Assembly: GCF_009498525.1 (NCBI RefSeq)
Contig: NZ_QSNT01000002.1
Span: 496,001 to 560,000 of the forward strand
DNA length: 64,000 nt
Reading direction: 5' to 3'
Source: Rhizobium sp. ICMP 5592
GTDB taxonomy: Bacteria; Pseudomonadota; Alphaproteobacteria; Rhizobiales; Rhizobiaceae
A program made the translations under genes and the position numbers. Every line of letters begins with the position of its first letter. The stretch's first letter is position 1. Shown in pieces: positions 18,266-27,799 of the stretch. The notes under the pieces were generated by a model, which had not been told where the DNA came from, made no database searches, and saw nothing but the letters and a program-made list of their open reading frames with translations.

Positions 18266-19891
18266 TCAAGCGCGTTCGCGGCGCTGGCCACCATTGCCGG
18301 GACCACGGCGCTTCATGCCGCCGTTGCCGCGCTCGTTGCGCTGTTCGCCCTGAGCATTCTGTCCACGATCTTCATGGCGACCCGTGGGGCGGCCGTGAGC
18401 GTGGCGGGGGCCGCGATGGGCGGCGCCGGCTTCGTTTGCCGCGCCGTTGTGCTGCGGCTTCTTGGCCGGGCGGAAATCGGACGTCGATGCGAGATCGTTG
18501 TCCACTTCCGGACGCGGGGCGCGCTCGTCGCGACGCTGACCGCGGAAGTCGGCATTGCGGTTGTTCTCGCGCTGCGGACGACGTTCCTGACGCTCGCCGT
18601 TATGGGCGCCGGCTTCACCTTCGCGATGAGGACGACGAGCCGGACGGGCGGGGCGGCCTTCGGCACGTCCCTGACCTGCGCCACCACGACCCTGGCCTTG
18701 ACCCTGGCCGCCGCGACCGCCGCGGTTGTTGTTGCCGCGAGCCGGACGGCCACGGTCGGCATGAGCCTCACCGCTGGCAACGGCAATCTCGATGCCCATC
18801 AGGCGCTCGATGTCGCGCAGCAGGCGGGCTTCGTCAGGCGCGCAAAAGGCAATGGCGATGCCATCGCGGCCGGCGCGTGCGGTACGGCCGATGCGGTGAA
18901 CATAGGCGTCGGGCACTTCCGGCAGGTCGTAGTTGTAGACATGCGTAACGCCGGGGATGTCGATGCCGCGAGCGGCGACGTCGGTGGCGACGAGAACGCG
19001 GACTTCGCCATCACGGAAGCCCTTCAGGGCACGTTCGCGCTGACCCTGGCTCTTGTTGCCGTGGATGGAGGCGGCTGCAAAGCCGACGTGTTCGAGATGC
19101 TTCATCAGCTTCTCGGCGCCGTGCTTGGTGCGCAGGAAGACCATGGCGCGGCCATCCGGATTGGCGGAAATGCTTTCCTTCAGGATTTCGGTCTTGTGGT
19201 TCTGGCCGGAAACGAAATGGACATACTGCTCCACCTTGTCGGCGGCCTTGCCCGGAGGCGAGACTTCGACCTTGACCGGATTGGTCAGGTATTCGGCAGC
19301 GAGATCGGCGATGGTCTTCGGCATGGTGGCCGAAAACAGCATGGTCTGGCGCTTGGCCGGGACCATCTTGGAGATCTTGCGCAGGTCGTGGATGAAGCCG
19401 AGGTCGAGCATCTGGTCGGCTTCGTCAAGGACGAGGTAGCTCACCTGGCCGAGCGACAGGGCGCGGCGGCTGATGAGGTCGAGCAGACGTCCGGGGGTGG
19501 CAACGAGAATGTCGGTGCCGCGCTCGAGCTGTAGCTGCTGCTTGTTGATGGAGGCGCCGCCGACCACGACGTTGATCCGAAGCGCCGTCTTGCGGACGAA
19601 GAGCTTGAGGTTGTCGGCGATCTGGTTCACCAGTTCGCGGGTGGGGGCGAGGATAAGCGTGCGGACGGTGCGGTTGTCGGGGCGCTTGGCGTCCTTCAAC
19701 AGCATTTCGATGATCGGCAGGCCGAAAGCGGCGGTCTTGCCGGTACCGGTCTGGGCGAGGCCGATGAGGTCGCGGCCCTGCAGGACAAGCGGGATGGCCT
19801 GTGCCTGGATCGGCGTCGGCGTCGCGAAGTTGTTCTGCGACAGCGTATCGACGATCTGCTTGGAGAGACCAAGCGAGTGAAAATCGGTCAA
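18266..19891 (-). CDS. rhlE: DEAD-box ATP-dependent RNA helicase RhlE
   Basis: A 541-residue helicase with all core motifs: Q motif PTPIQAQ, Walker A QTGTGKT, DEAD (VLDEADQM), SAT (FSATMP) and HRIGRTARAG. After about residue 385 comes a long, low-complexity Arg/Gly/Asn-rich basic tail for RNA binding. It unwinds structured RNA in ribosome assembly, mRNA decay and cold adaptation. The frame is open to 20017, but the likely start is TTG at 19891 (LTDFHSLG), seven bases after AAAGG, which gives the family's usual N-terminus. The leader contains hairpins. Confidence 0.93.
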   Translation of the reverse strand: MTDFHSLGLSKQIVDTLSQNNFATPTPIQAQAIPLVLQGRDLIGLAQTGTGKTAAFGLPIIEMLLKDAKRPDNRTVRTLILAPTRELVNQIADNLKLFVRKTALRINVVVGGASINKQQLQLERGTDILVATPGRLLDLISRRALSLGQVSYLVLDEADQMLDLGFIHDLRKISKMVPAKRQTMLFSATMPKTIADLAAEYLTNPVKVEVSPPGKAADKVEQYVHFVSGQNHKTEILKESISANPDGRAMVFLRTKHGAEKLMKHLEHVGFAAASIHGNKSQGQRERALKGFRDGEVRVLVATDVAARGIDIPGVTHVYNYDLPEVPDAYVHRIGRTARAGRDGIAIAFCAPDEARLLRDIERLMGIEIAVASGEAHADRGRPARGNNNRGGRGGQGQGQGRGGAGQGRAEGRPARPARRPHREGEAGAHNGERQERRPQRENNRNADFRGQRRDERAPRPEVDNDLASTSDFRPAKKPQHNGAANEAGAAHRGPRHAHGRPTGRHEDRGQNAQGEQRNERGNGGMKRRGPGNGGQRRERA

Positions 19892-20195
19892 TTCAATACC
19901 TTTCGGGGGCGCCAAAGCAAATAGGCCGGGTCGCACCATGCGGTCCGGTCTGTCTCTGGCGTCAAGAACCCCGCGTGAAGTGGGAACTTGTAAGTTGGAA
20001 AAAGCTTTCCAGCGCATCTGACCGCCTTGGGTGCGGTCTCATTTCAAAAGCGCTTTTGTCCTTCTCTTGCGTACATAAAGTCCCGCAGGGCACGCTCACG
20101 CGGCGGCCGGAAGGTGAAAGCTGAGGCGCATTTGGTCCTATTCGCGGCTAAAGTCAAGGGGCACGGCCGAAAGCTTGTTCGTTGACGCAATAAAA
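19892..20195 (-). promoter_or_regulatory. rhlE upstream region with hairpins
   Basis: About 300 bases without a gene. It contains GACCGC-ACCCAAG-GCGGTC (20020-20038 on the reverse strand) and a perfect palindrome CAAAAGCGCTTTTG (20045-20058). Long structured leaders are common for RNA helicase genes and can mediate autoregulation; here this is inference. No convincing promoter hexamers were identified. Confidence 0.35.
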
Positions 20196-20219
20196 ACGCC
20201 GCCGGAAGGCCGGCGGCGT
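20196..20219 (-). terminator. terminator of the small exported-protein gene
   Basis: ACGCCGCCGG and CCGGCGGCGT form a perfect 10-bp stem with a 4-base loop. On the reverse strand it is followed by TTTTTATT. It lies 29 bases after the stop of the gene ending at 20249. Confidence 0.85.
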
Positions 20220-20248
20220 CAACAGGTTCATGGATTGATAGGTTAGCC

Positions 20249-20572
20249 CTAGCGGCAGACCTCCACACGAAACGGCTGGCCCCAGTGGTCGTGGCGCCAC
20301 GACCAGTAGCAGCTATGGTATGGACGCTCGTAGACCCGCTCATAGACCGGACCGTCGTAATAGGCCGGATAGGTGCGGTAGTAGGTCGGATAAGCCGGGT
20401 AAACCGGGCGGGCGGCCTCCGCCACAAGGGCGCCGCCGACAAGGCCGGCAGCGAGGCCGCCGAAGATTGCGCCGCGCTCGGATGCGGCGGCAGTTGTGGT
20501 CGTTGCGGCGGCCGCGCTGCCGAGTGTCAGCGCTATGAGGCCCGCCGTGGTTACAGTGCGAAGCACAGACAT
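20249..20572 (-). CDS. small exported Tyr/Pro-rich protein, function unknown
   Basis: A 107-residue protein with an Ala/Thr-rich signal or anchor segment, a Gly/Ala membrane-like stretch (GGLAAGLVGGALV) and a tail rich in Tyr and Pro (YPAYPTYYRTYPAYY) ending in a Trp/Cys/His motif (HSCYWSWRHDHWG). Similar short envelope proteins are common in rhizobia, but none has a known role that I can assign. The start at 20572 is supported by GGAAAGGA; an in-frame ATG at 20593 is less likely. Confidence 0.8.
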   Translation of the reverse strand: MSVLRTVTTAGLIALTLGSAAAATTTTAAASERGAIFGGLAAGLVGGALVAEAARPVYPAYPTYYRTYPAYYDGPVYERVYERPYHSCYWSWRHDHWGQPFRVEVCR

Positions 20573-20716
20573 TGAAATTCCTTTCCCAAACAAAAGGCCT
20601 CCCAGCCGAAGCCGAGGTTGAAATTGGGCGGGAAACAGGGCGAAGTCGCGGCCAAGCGGACATCCGCTACATTAAATTTTGTTCATGCTGGATGCATGGA
20701 GCGTATTGATTTCACT

Positions 20717-22303
20717 CTAGAAATCAGTTGGTACGCCGCCTTCTTGCTTGCGCCTTGCCACAAAGCTATCGAGCTCCTCCTCGATCGCCGGATCGAGCGG
20801 GGGGCGCTCGTAATGGGCAAGGGTTTCCTTGAAGATGCGGTTGGCGTGATCATAGGTTGTGGGGCGTCCGGCCTCGGACCAGGTCTCGTAATTGCGCCAG
20901 TCGGAAAGAATGGGCGAATAGAAGGCGGTCTCATAGCGAGCGAGCGTATGGGCCGTGCCGAAATAGTGGCCGCCGGGGCCGACATCGCGCATGGCGTCCA
21001 GGGCCAACGCGTCCTGGCTGACATCCAGCGGCGTCAGGAATTCGGCGACCATTTGCAGCATGTCGACATCGAGGATGAATTTTTCGAAACAGGCGGTCAG
21101 CCCACCCTCGCTCCAGCCGGCGGCGTGCAGCACGAAATTGCCGCCGCCCTGGGTCAGCGCCCAGAGCGACAGCGCCGACTCATAGGCCGCCTGCGCGTCC
21201 AGCGTATTGGAGGCGTTGGTGTTGGAGGTGCGGTAGGGGATGCCGTAGCGGCGGGCGAGCTGGCCACCCGCGATCACCGCCTTCATATATTCCGGCGTGC
21301 CGAAGGCAGGCGCCCCGGTCTTCATGTCGACATTCGAGGTGAAGCCGCCATACATCACCGGCGCTCCTCTGCGCACCATCTGGCTGAAGGCGATGCCGCA
21401 GAGCGCTTCGGCATTCTGCTGCACCAGCGCGCCGGCAATGGTCACCGGCGCCATGGCGCCCGCCAGCGTGAAGGGCGTGACGACCACGACCTGGCCGCGC
21501 GACGACATCTCGATGATGCCTTGCAGCATCGGCCCGTCGAGGCGCAGCGGGGAGGAGGAGTTGATGATGGTGAAGAGCGACGGCTCGCGCTCCATCTGTT
21601 CCATACTGATGCCGCGGCCGATGCGGGCGATCTCGATGCCGTCGAGATTACGCTGCTTGCCCAGGGAATAGCAATGAAACGCCTTGTCGGTCAGCTTGAC
21701 GATGTCGGAGAGGCAGTCGAGATGGCGCACGGAGGCGTGGATATCGATGGGCTCGACGGGATAGCCGCCGGTCATGTGGATGACGTCGTAGGATTGGGCA
21801 AGCTTGATCAGCTTGCGAAAATCCTCCTGATTGCCGGCCCGCCTGCCGCCTTCGCGATCGGCGACGAAGGGTGCGGAGGCGACCTGGGCAAAGACGAGGT
21901 TCTTGCCGCCGATCTGAACATTCCTGAGTGGGTTGCGGGCATGCAGCGTGAAGGTCGAGGGGACGGAAGCGATCAGCTCCACGATCATGCCGCGATCGAA
22001 GCGGACGCGCTCGGTGCCGGGCGTAACGTCCGCGCCTGCCGCCTTCATGCGCTCGCGCGCTTCCGGCAGGATGATGTCCATGCCGATTTCTTCGAGAATG
22101 GTCAGCGACGCCTCGTGAATGTCGTCCAGCGTCTCCGGCGACAGAAGCTCGGTGCGTGCGAGATTGTTGACGAGGTTGAGGTATTTCGAACCACTCGGTT
22201 TGCGGCTGCGCTCGGCTCCCCGACCACCGGTCCGGCGGCGGCGCTCGGCCGGCACCGTTGCTGTATCGGTCTCGCGCAAGGCCGTTGTCGCATCGTCGCT
22301 CAT
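20717..22303 (-). CDS. MttB-superfamily methyltransferase-like protein (non-pyrrolysine)
   Basis: A 528-residue protein of the trimethylamine methyltransferase MttB family with the TIM-barrel core (GGFTSNVDMKTGAPAFGTPE, HAAGWSEGG). The frame has no internal TAG, so it lacks the pyrrolysine of true MttB. Non-Pyl relatives demethylate quaternary amines such as glycine betaine or proline betaine and pass methyl to a corrinoid protein. No corrinoid protein or partner methyltransferase is nearby, so the substrate is open. A basic Arg-rich N-terminus (RRRRTGGRGAERSRK) is unusual. GGAGGAA precedes the ATG. Confidence 0.85.
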   Translation of the reverse strand: MSDDATTALRETDTATVPAERRRRTGGRGAERSRKPSGSKYLNLVNNLARTELLSPETLDDIHEASLTILEEIGMDIILPEARERMKAAGADVTPGTERVRFDRGMIVELIASVPSTFTLHARNPLRNVQIGGKNLVFAQVASAPFVADREGGRRAGNQEDFRKLIKLAQSYDVIHMTGGYPVEPIDIHASVRHLDCLSDIVKLTDKAFHCYSLGKQRNLDGIEIARIGRGISMEQMEREPSLFTIINSSSPLRLDGPMLQGIIEMSSRGQVVVVTPFTLAGAMAPVTIAGALVQQNAEALCGIAFSQMVRRGAPVMYGGFTSNVDMKTGAPAFGTPEYMKAVIAGGQLARRYGIPYRTSNTNASNTLDAQAAYESALSLWALTQGGGNFVLHAAGWSEGGLTACFEKFILDVDMLQMVAEFLTPLDVSQDALALDAMRDVGPGGHYFGTAHTLARYETAFYSPILSDWRNYETWSEAGRPTTYDHANRIFKETLAHYERPPLDPAIEEELDSFVARRKQEGGVPTDF

Positions 22304-22500
22304 CGCTGTTCCTCCACCATTGTCCTGATGCGATTCTTGGCAGAGTTCGACGCTGGATGCTGTCGTCGTTTGCGACCAGGGAGTGACCGTTTTGGGATAG
22401 TCAATGGCCTGAACGCGACGTTTGGAGCGGCGGAAATATGGTTAACGGCTTGTTAAAGCGCTTTGTGATACAGCCTTGGTTCAGTAAACTATCGTGAGCG

Positions 22501-25500
22501 GTGAGAAGAGGGGCGCTGTTGAACTCGGACGGTGAACTGCTGGAGTTGGCCTGCCGCCGGATCGCCGATCTGGATCAGCCGGCTTATGTCAAGAACAGCG
22601 ATCTGCGCTATGTCGCCGTCAACCAGGCCTATGCGCGGTTTTTCCGGCGCGATATCTCCGATTTCATTGGCAATCGCAGTCGCGATCTCTTCGATAGCGG
22701 CGAGGAAGTCGACCGGGAGGACAAGGAGCGCCGGTCGCTGGTGTTCGGCTCCGAGGAGACGGCTCTGTGCTTCGACCCGGCCGGTCATGTCCGGTCGAGG
22801 GTGCAGATCGAAAGCTTTTCGCCGTCCGAAGACCGTCTTTATGTCTTCGGCATATTTCTCGATGCGTCAGCCATGCCTTCGGTTTCATCCTCCGCGACGC
22901 GTGACGGCGGTATTCCCGGTGAAAGCGTCGACGAGACCGGGCTTTATCGCACTATTCTCGAGGACTTGCCGGTTGCCTCCTTCGTGCGCGATGCCAATCA
23001 TCGGCTGATCTATTCCAACGAGGCCTATGCGGCGATTACCGGGCTCAGCCGGGCCGAGGTGCTGGGCAAGACCGAACACGAGATGTTCGAAACCGGCGCC
23101 GATGACTATTTCGCCGAAAACGAGCAAGTGCTGAACGAGGGGCAAGGACTCGCCTTCGAGGGGCAGGTGGTCGATCGGCAGCATGTGACGCATCCGATCA
23201 TGACGCGCATCAACCGCGTCGTCACTGCGGATGGCAAGCGCTATGTCGTTGGTTCGATGAACGATATTTCCGTATTGAAGTTGCGCGAGACACAGCTGAT
23301 CGAGGCGCAGGCGCGCGCCGAGGCATTGCATCAGGATCTCGGGAGTATCCTCCGTTCCATGCCGATCGGCGTGATGATCCACGATAGCGATCGCAACGTC
23401 GAATATACCAATGATGCCTTTTACGACATCTGGGACTTCTCGAAGGACGAGCGCTTCGAGGGCCGGCCTGTTCGCGATCTCATCGTCAAGCATTTCGAGC
23501 TTGGCCGTTACGGCGACGATGCCGGCGATATCGACGATATCTACCAGGCGCGCATGGAGGCTTCCAGCAACGCCGGGCCGAATCTCCAGACCGAGATGAG
23601 CTATGCCGACGGCAAATCCGTGATCATGGATACGCGCCGCATTTCCAACGGCCGCACGCTTGTCACCTATGCCGACATTTCCTCCGTGCGCCAGCAGGAG
23701 CGAGAGATCAGCGAGGCGCATCTTGCGCTGGAACGTCTCGGCGATCTGATGACGGACGCGACGCATGCCATGTCGCAAGGGCTGCTGATCTTGCAGGACG
23801 GCATCATCATGCTGGCGAACGACGTGGTGCCGGACATGCTGTGTGTGCCCGCGGATTGCCTGGAGGTCGGGAAGCACTGGTCCGTCGCTTTCAGTCTTTG
23901 TGCCGCCCGCGGCGATTTCGGCGCCGATCCGGAGTCCTTGCGGGCCGTCTGGCGCGAAAACATGGCGGCGGACAAGCCGGTTTCGATGGTCTTCCAGGTG
24001 GCGAGCGAGCGCTGGATACAGCTCGAAGCGGCGGTGAGCGAAAGCCGCCGCTGGACGGTGGTGCTGACCGATGTCACCGAGATGAAAAAGCGTGAGGCGG
24101 AACTACAGCTGCTGCTGGCCCGCAGCGAAGCTGCCGATCGGGCCAAGTCCGAATTCCTCGCCAATATGAGCCATGAAATCCGCACGCCGATGAACGGCGT
24201 TCTCGGCATGGCGGAATTGCTGGCCAAAACAGATCTCGATGCCCGGCAGAAGACTTTCATCGACATCATCGTCAAGTCGGGCAATGCGCTTCTGACGATT
24301 ATCAACGATATCCTCGATTTCTCCAAGATCGACGCCGGCCAGATGCGGCTGCGCAAGGCGGCCTTCGATCCGGCCGAAGCGGTGGAGGATGTGGCCACGC
24401 TCCTGTCGTCGCCGGCGGCGGAAAAGGACATCGAGCTTCTGATGCGTGCCACGCCCGCTGTGCCGGCCATGATGCTGGGGGATGCCGGCCGCTTCCGCCA
24501 GATCGTGACCAACCTGCTCGGCAATGCGATCAAGTTCACCGAGCGCGGCCATGTGCTGGTCGAGGTGGATGGCCAGCCGATCGACAATGGCGAGGTCATG
24601 CTGACGCTTCGTGTCGAGGATACCGGCCTTGGTATTTCCAAGGAGAAGCTGGATTCCATTTTCGAGAAGTTTTCGCAGGTCGACGCCTCCTCCACGCGCC
24701 GTCACGAAGGCACGGGTCTTGGGCTTGCAATCACCGCCGGGCTGGTCGATCTCTTCGGCGGTTATCTCGAAGTCGACAGCGAATGGGGCAAGGGCTCGAC
24801 CTTTACCGTACATCTGCCCATGCCGCCGGTCGCGGCGCGCAGCGAGCCGCGCACGGTGCCGGTCAATGTCAAAGGCGCGCGCATTCTGGTCATCGACGAC
24901 AATGACATCAACCGGCGGATATTGAGCGAGCAACTGCTGCAGTGGGGCTTTGATGGTTACGCCGCCGAGGACGGCAAGACGGGGCTTGCCATTCTCCGTG
25001 CCGCGTCCGAGATGGGCGTGCCGGTCGATGCCGTGATCCTTGATTACCATATGCCGGACATGAATGGCGACGAGGTGGCGCGCACCATCCGCGCCGACGC
25101 TCGCTTCGAAGCTCTATCGCTGATTTTCCTGACATCCATGGATGTCGTCGGCAGCGACAAGGAATTTGCGGCGCTGAACGGTCAGGCACATCTGATGAAG
25201 CCTGTTCGCGCCAATGTGCTACGCGGCACCATCATCGATGTCGTACGCATGGCGCGCCGGCAAACGATGACCGGATATGCGACCGCGGTCGCATCGCAAT
25301 TGCCGATAGAGGCCGAAGCGGAAGCCGCGATCCAGGCCGTGGAGCAGGACGTGTCGGCAAGGCCCGTCAGCGCAATCGATGTCCTCGTCGCCGAAGACAA
25401 TGAGGTCAACCAGATCGTCTTCACGCAAATCCTGCAGGTCACGGGTCTGCGCTTCCTCGTGGTCCGGAACGGCCAGGAGGCGGTGGACGCCTGGCTCAAG

Positions 25501-25779
25501 CTGCGGCCGTCGCTGATCATGATGGATGTCTCGATGCCGGTTATGAACGGCCATCAGGCGACACGCACGATCCGGCAGCTTGAGGCGGAAGCCGGGCTGG
25601 GGTGTCATGTGCCGATCGTCGGCGTCACCGCCCATGCGCTCGATGTCGATCGCGACATGTGCCTGGAGGCCGGCATGGATGATTACATGTCGAAGCCGAT
25701 CAGCCCGGAACTTCTTGAAGCCAAAGTTCGCCGCTGGCTCGGCGACGAAGCACTTCAGACCGAGCGTTCCCGCAACTAG
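22501..25779 (+). CDS. hybrid sensor histidine kinase with PAS domains and two receiver domains
   Basis: A 1092-residue signalling protein. There are about three or four PAS-type sensor modules (about residues 10-520), a HisKA domain with phospho-acceptor His558 (NMSHEIRTPMNG), a HATPase domain (NLLGNAIKF, DTGLGI, GTGLGLAI), then receiver domains with phospho-Asp848 (ILDYHMP) and Asp1009 (MMDVSMP). No membrane helices are seen, so it senses a cytoplasmic signal. No output gene is adjacent. The start codon is GTG at 22501; a TTG at 22519 after GAGGGG is an alternative. It diverges from the MttB-like gene and overlaps mnmD by four bases at the 3' end. Confidence 0.92.
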   Translation: MRRGALLNSDGELLELACRRIADLDQPAYVKNSDLRYVAVNQAYARFFRRDISDFIGNRSRDLFDSGEEVDREDKERRSLVFGSEETALCFDPAGHVRSRVQIESFSPSEDRLYVFGIFLDASAMPSVSSSATRDGGIPGESVDETGLYRTILEDLPVASFVRDANHRLIYSNEAYAAITGLSRAEVLGKTEHEMFETGADDYFAENEQVLNEGQGLAFEGQVVDRQHVTHPIMTRINRVVTADGKRYVVGSMNDISVLKLRETQLIEAQARAEALHQDLGSILRSMPIGVMIHDSDRNVEYTNDAFYDIWDFSKDERFEGRPVRDLIVKHFELGRYGDDAGDIDDIYQARMEASSNAGPNLQTEMSYADGKSVIMDTRRISNGRTLVTYADISSVRQQEREISEAHLALERLGDLMTDATHAMSQGLLILQDGIIMLANDVVPDMLCVPADCLEVGKHWSVAFSLCAARGDFGADPESLRAVWRENMAADKPVSMVFQVASERWIQLEAAVSESRRWTVVLTDVTEMKKREAELQLLLARSEAADRAKSEFLANMSHEIRTPMNGVLGMAELLAKTDLDARQKTFIDIIVKSGNALLTIINDILDFSKIDAGQMRLRKAAFDPAEAVEDVATLLSSPAAEKDIELLMRATPAVPAMMLGDAGRFRQIVTNLLGNAIKFTERGHVLVEVDGQPIDNGEVMLTLRVEDTGLGISKEKLDSIFEKFSQVDASSTRRHEGTGLGLAITAGLVDLFGGYLEVDSEWGKGSTFTVHLPMPPVAARSEPRTVPVNVKGARILVIDDNDINRRILSEQLLQWGFDGYAAEDGKTGLAILRAASEMGVPVDAVILDYHMPDMNGDEVARTIRADARFEALSLIFLTSMDVVGSDKEFAALNGQAHLMKPVRANVLRGTIIDVVRMARRQTMTGYATAVASQLPIEAEAEAAIQAVEQDVSARPVSAIDVLVAEDNEVNQIVFTQILQVTGLRFLVVRNGQEAVDAWLKLRPSLIMMDVSMPVMNGHQATRTIRQLEAEAGLGCHVPIVGVTAHALDVDRDMCLEAGMDDYMSKPISPELLEAKVRRWLGDEALQTERSRN

Positions 25780-26510
25780 GCCGGTTTGATCCCGCAGAGC
25801 ATTTCGCGTTTTCCCGCAAAGCCTTTGCGCCGCTCGACCGCAAAACCTGCCGACTGCAGGTTACGGCGTACGAAGCCGGCGGCGGCATAGGTGGCGAAGG
25901 TGCCGCCGGGGGCGGTCTTGTCATAAAGAAGCTGCATCAGTTCCGGCGACCACATGTCGGCGTTTCGCGACGGCGCGAAGCCGTCGAGATACCAGGCGTC
26001 GAAGCCTGCCTTTGCCTCGTTCACACCGTCCATTGCCGGGCCGCAGACGACGCTGAGGCGCGTGCGGACGTCAAGGGCAAGCGAGACGATACCGCGTGGC
26101 TCTTCCGGCCAGGCGCCGACAAGTGTCTGACGCTCCGCATCGATCTCCGGCCAGCGCGATAGCGCGCGGTCGATCTCCTCGGCGCGCATCGGATAGAGCT
26201 CGAAGGACATGAAATGCAGTTGCGAATCCGGCTCGCCATGTTGCTTCCATTGCCGCCAGGTCTCGCAGAAATTCAGGCCAGTGCCGAAGCCGAGCTCGCC
26301 GATCAGGAAGGTCTGCTTTTCATTCCAGCGTGCGGGCAGGCCGTTGCCGTCGAGGAAGACGTGGCCGCATTCCAGCCGGCCGTCGGTCTGGCAATAAAAA
26401 TGGTCGCCAAAGGCGGTCGAATAGGGCATATCGCCGTCGCGCCATTCGAGCTCTTGGCTTGCCGCGGTGGTTTCGGCCGCGTGCGTCCGATCGGAAACTG
26501 GATCTGTCAT
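25776..26510 (-). CDS. mnmD: tRNA wobble-uridine methyltransferase MnmD (stand-alone MnmC1)
   Basis: A 244-residue SAM-dependent methyltransferase of the DUF752 family. It shows the SAM loop GELGFGTGLNF (residues 71-81) and the family signature DGFAPSRNADMW. It methylates nm5(s2)U34 to mnm5(s2)U34 in tRNA. In E. coli this domain is fused to an FAD oxidase in MnmC. Here the two are separate genes transcribed away from each other with overlapping start codons. It converges with the hybrid kinase gene. Confidence 0.88.
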   Translation of the reverse strand: MTDPVSDRTHAAETTAASQELEWRDGDMPYSTAFGDHFYCQTDGRLECGHVFLDGNGLPARWNEKQTFLIGELGFGTGLNFCETWRQWKQHGEPDSQLHFMSFELYPMRAEEIDRALSRWPEIDAERQTLVGAWPEEPRGIVSLALDVRTRLSVVCGPAMDGVNEAKAGFDAWYLDGFAPSRNADMWSPELMQLLYDKTAPGGTFATYAAAGFVRRNLQSAGFAVERRKGFAGKREMLCGIKPA

Positions 26511-27693
26511 GAGAAAAGCCGATAATCCTCCGGGGCCTGCCGGTCAATCATCCGTCGAATTTCTGATCGTCGGGGGCGGCATCATGGGTCTGTGGGCGGC
26601 GGTGCATGCGGAGCGGCTGGGCATCAAGACGTTGCTCGTCGACAGCGCCCGGCTGGGAAGCGGAGCAAGCGGCGGCCTGCTTGGCGCGCTGATGCCGCAT
26701 ATGCCCGACAAATGGTCCGAGAAGAAGCAGTTCCAGTTCGATGCGCTGGTGGCCCTGGAGGGTGATATTGCGGCGCTGGAAGCGGCAACCGGGCTTTCCG
26801 CCGGATATCGTCGTTCCGGCCGGCTCATTCCTCTGCCGAAACCGCATCTGCGCAAGATTGCGCTTGGTCATTCTCAGGACGCGGAAACGCATTGGCACCA
26901 TGGCGAGCGGCGGTTTCATTGGCAGGTGCTGGATGCCGCGCCGGTCGATGGCTGGATCGATCCCGTCGCGGGCGAAAGTGGATTTGTTTTTGATGCGCTT
27001 GCCGCGCGGGTCGCGCCACGCGCCTTGGTGAAGACTCTGGTAGCGTTTCTCGGCGAGGCGGAACATGTTCGGCTTGTTGAGGGAATGGAGATCGAGAGCA
27101 TCGATCCGGATGGAGGCGTTGCAACAACCCGCGAGGGATCCATTCATTTTGGCCGCTGCATTCTGTCCGCCGGCCATCGCTCTTTTCCGATCCTCGACGG
27201 ATTAACGCCTGGCCGCCATTCCACTCTCGGCCAGCCGGTCAAAGGGCAGGCGGCGTTGCTGAAGGCGGATATCGATGCCGGCCTGCCGGTGATCTTTCGC
27301 GATGGGCTTTATATCGTTCCGCACGAGGGCGGGCGGGTGGCCGTCGGAAGCACCAGCGAGAACCGTTTCGGTGATCCGGCGTCGACGGACGGTCAGCTGG
27401 ACGATCTGCTCGCCGCCGCCCGGACGATGGCGCCGGTGCTGGCTGATGCCGAGGTGGTCGAGCGCTGGGCCGGCTTGCGGCCGAAGGCGATCGATCGGGA
27501 TCCCATGGTGGGGGCGCATCCGGATCATCCGCGCCTGATCGCGCTGACCGGCGGTTTCAAGGTCAGCTTTGGGCTGGCGCATCGTCTGGCCGAGGTAGCG
27601 GTTCGGGAAGCGGCGGAGATTCCCTGTTCTTTCAAGCTGCCGCAAGGTTTTGCGCTTTCGAACCATATTGTAGCTGCATCACATAAAACGTGA
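26509..27693 (+). CDS. FAD-dependent oxidoreductase, MnmC oxidase-domain-like
   Basis: A 394-residue DAO-fold flavoprotein with the FAD-binding GGGIMGLW near residue 20 and a C-terminal ATP/FAD family segment (LTGGFKVSFGLAHR). Its size matches the MnmC C-terminal oxidase, which removes the carboxymethyl group from cmnm5U34, and it sits head to head with mnmD; that makes the tRNA role likely but not proven, since glycine-oxidase-type enzymes share the fold. The ATG at 26509 overlaps the mnmD start in the sequence CATG. A GTG at 26467 would extend it by 14 codons. Confidence 0.82.
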   Translation: MRKADNPPGPAGQSSVEFLIVGGGIMGLWAAVHAERLGIKTLLVDSARLGSGASGGLLGALMPHMPDKWSEKKQFQFDALVALEGDIAALEAATGLSAGYRRSGRLIPLPKPHLRKIALGHSQDAETHWHHGERRFHWQVLDAAPVDGWIDPVAGESGFVFDALAARVAPRALVKTLVAFLGEAEHVRLVEGMEIESIDPDGGVATTREGSIHFGRCILSAGHRSFPILDGLTPGRHSTLGQPVKGQAALLKADIDAGLPVIFRDGLYIVPHEGGRVAVGSTSENRFGDPASTDGQLDDLLAAARTMAPVLADAEVVERWAGLRPKAIDRDPMVGAHPDHPRLIALTGGFKVSFGLAHRLAEVAVREAAEIPCSFKLPQGFALSNHIVAASHKT

Positions 27694-27799
27694 ACGTAAG
27701 CTGCGTTCGAGTCGTCAATCTGTCACGCAAATCACCTATCTCCTTGCTCACCGGCAACCGAGTGGATCAGCCGGTTTATCGCCCTCCGGAGGAGATTTT

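Noticed and set aside
18374..19534. Forward Ala/Gly/Thr-rich frame of 386 codons over rhlE
   Set aside because: It is the shadow of the low-complexity Arg/Gly tail and helicase core on the reverse strand.
20618..22456. Open forward frame of 612 codons across the MttB-like gene
   Set aside because: Antisense to a gene with a strong ribosome site and family motifs; composition is that of a shadow.
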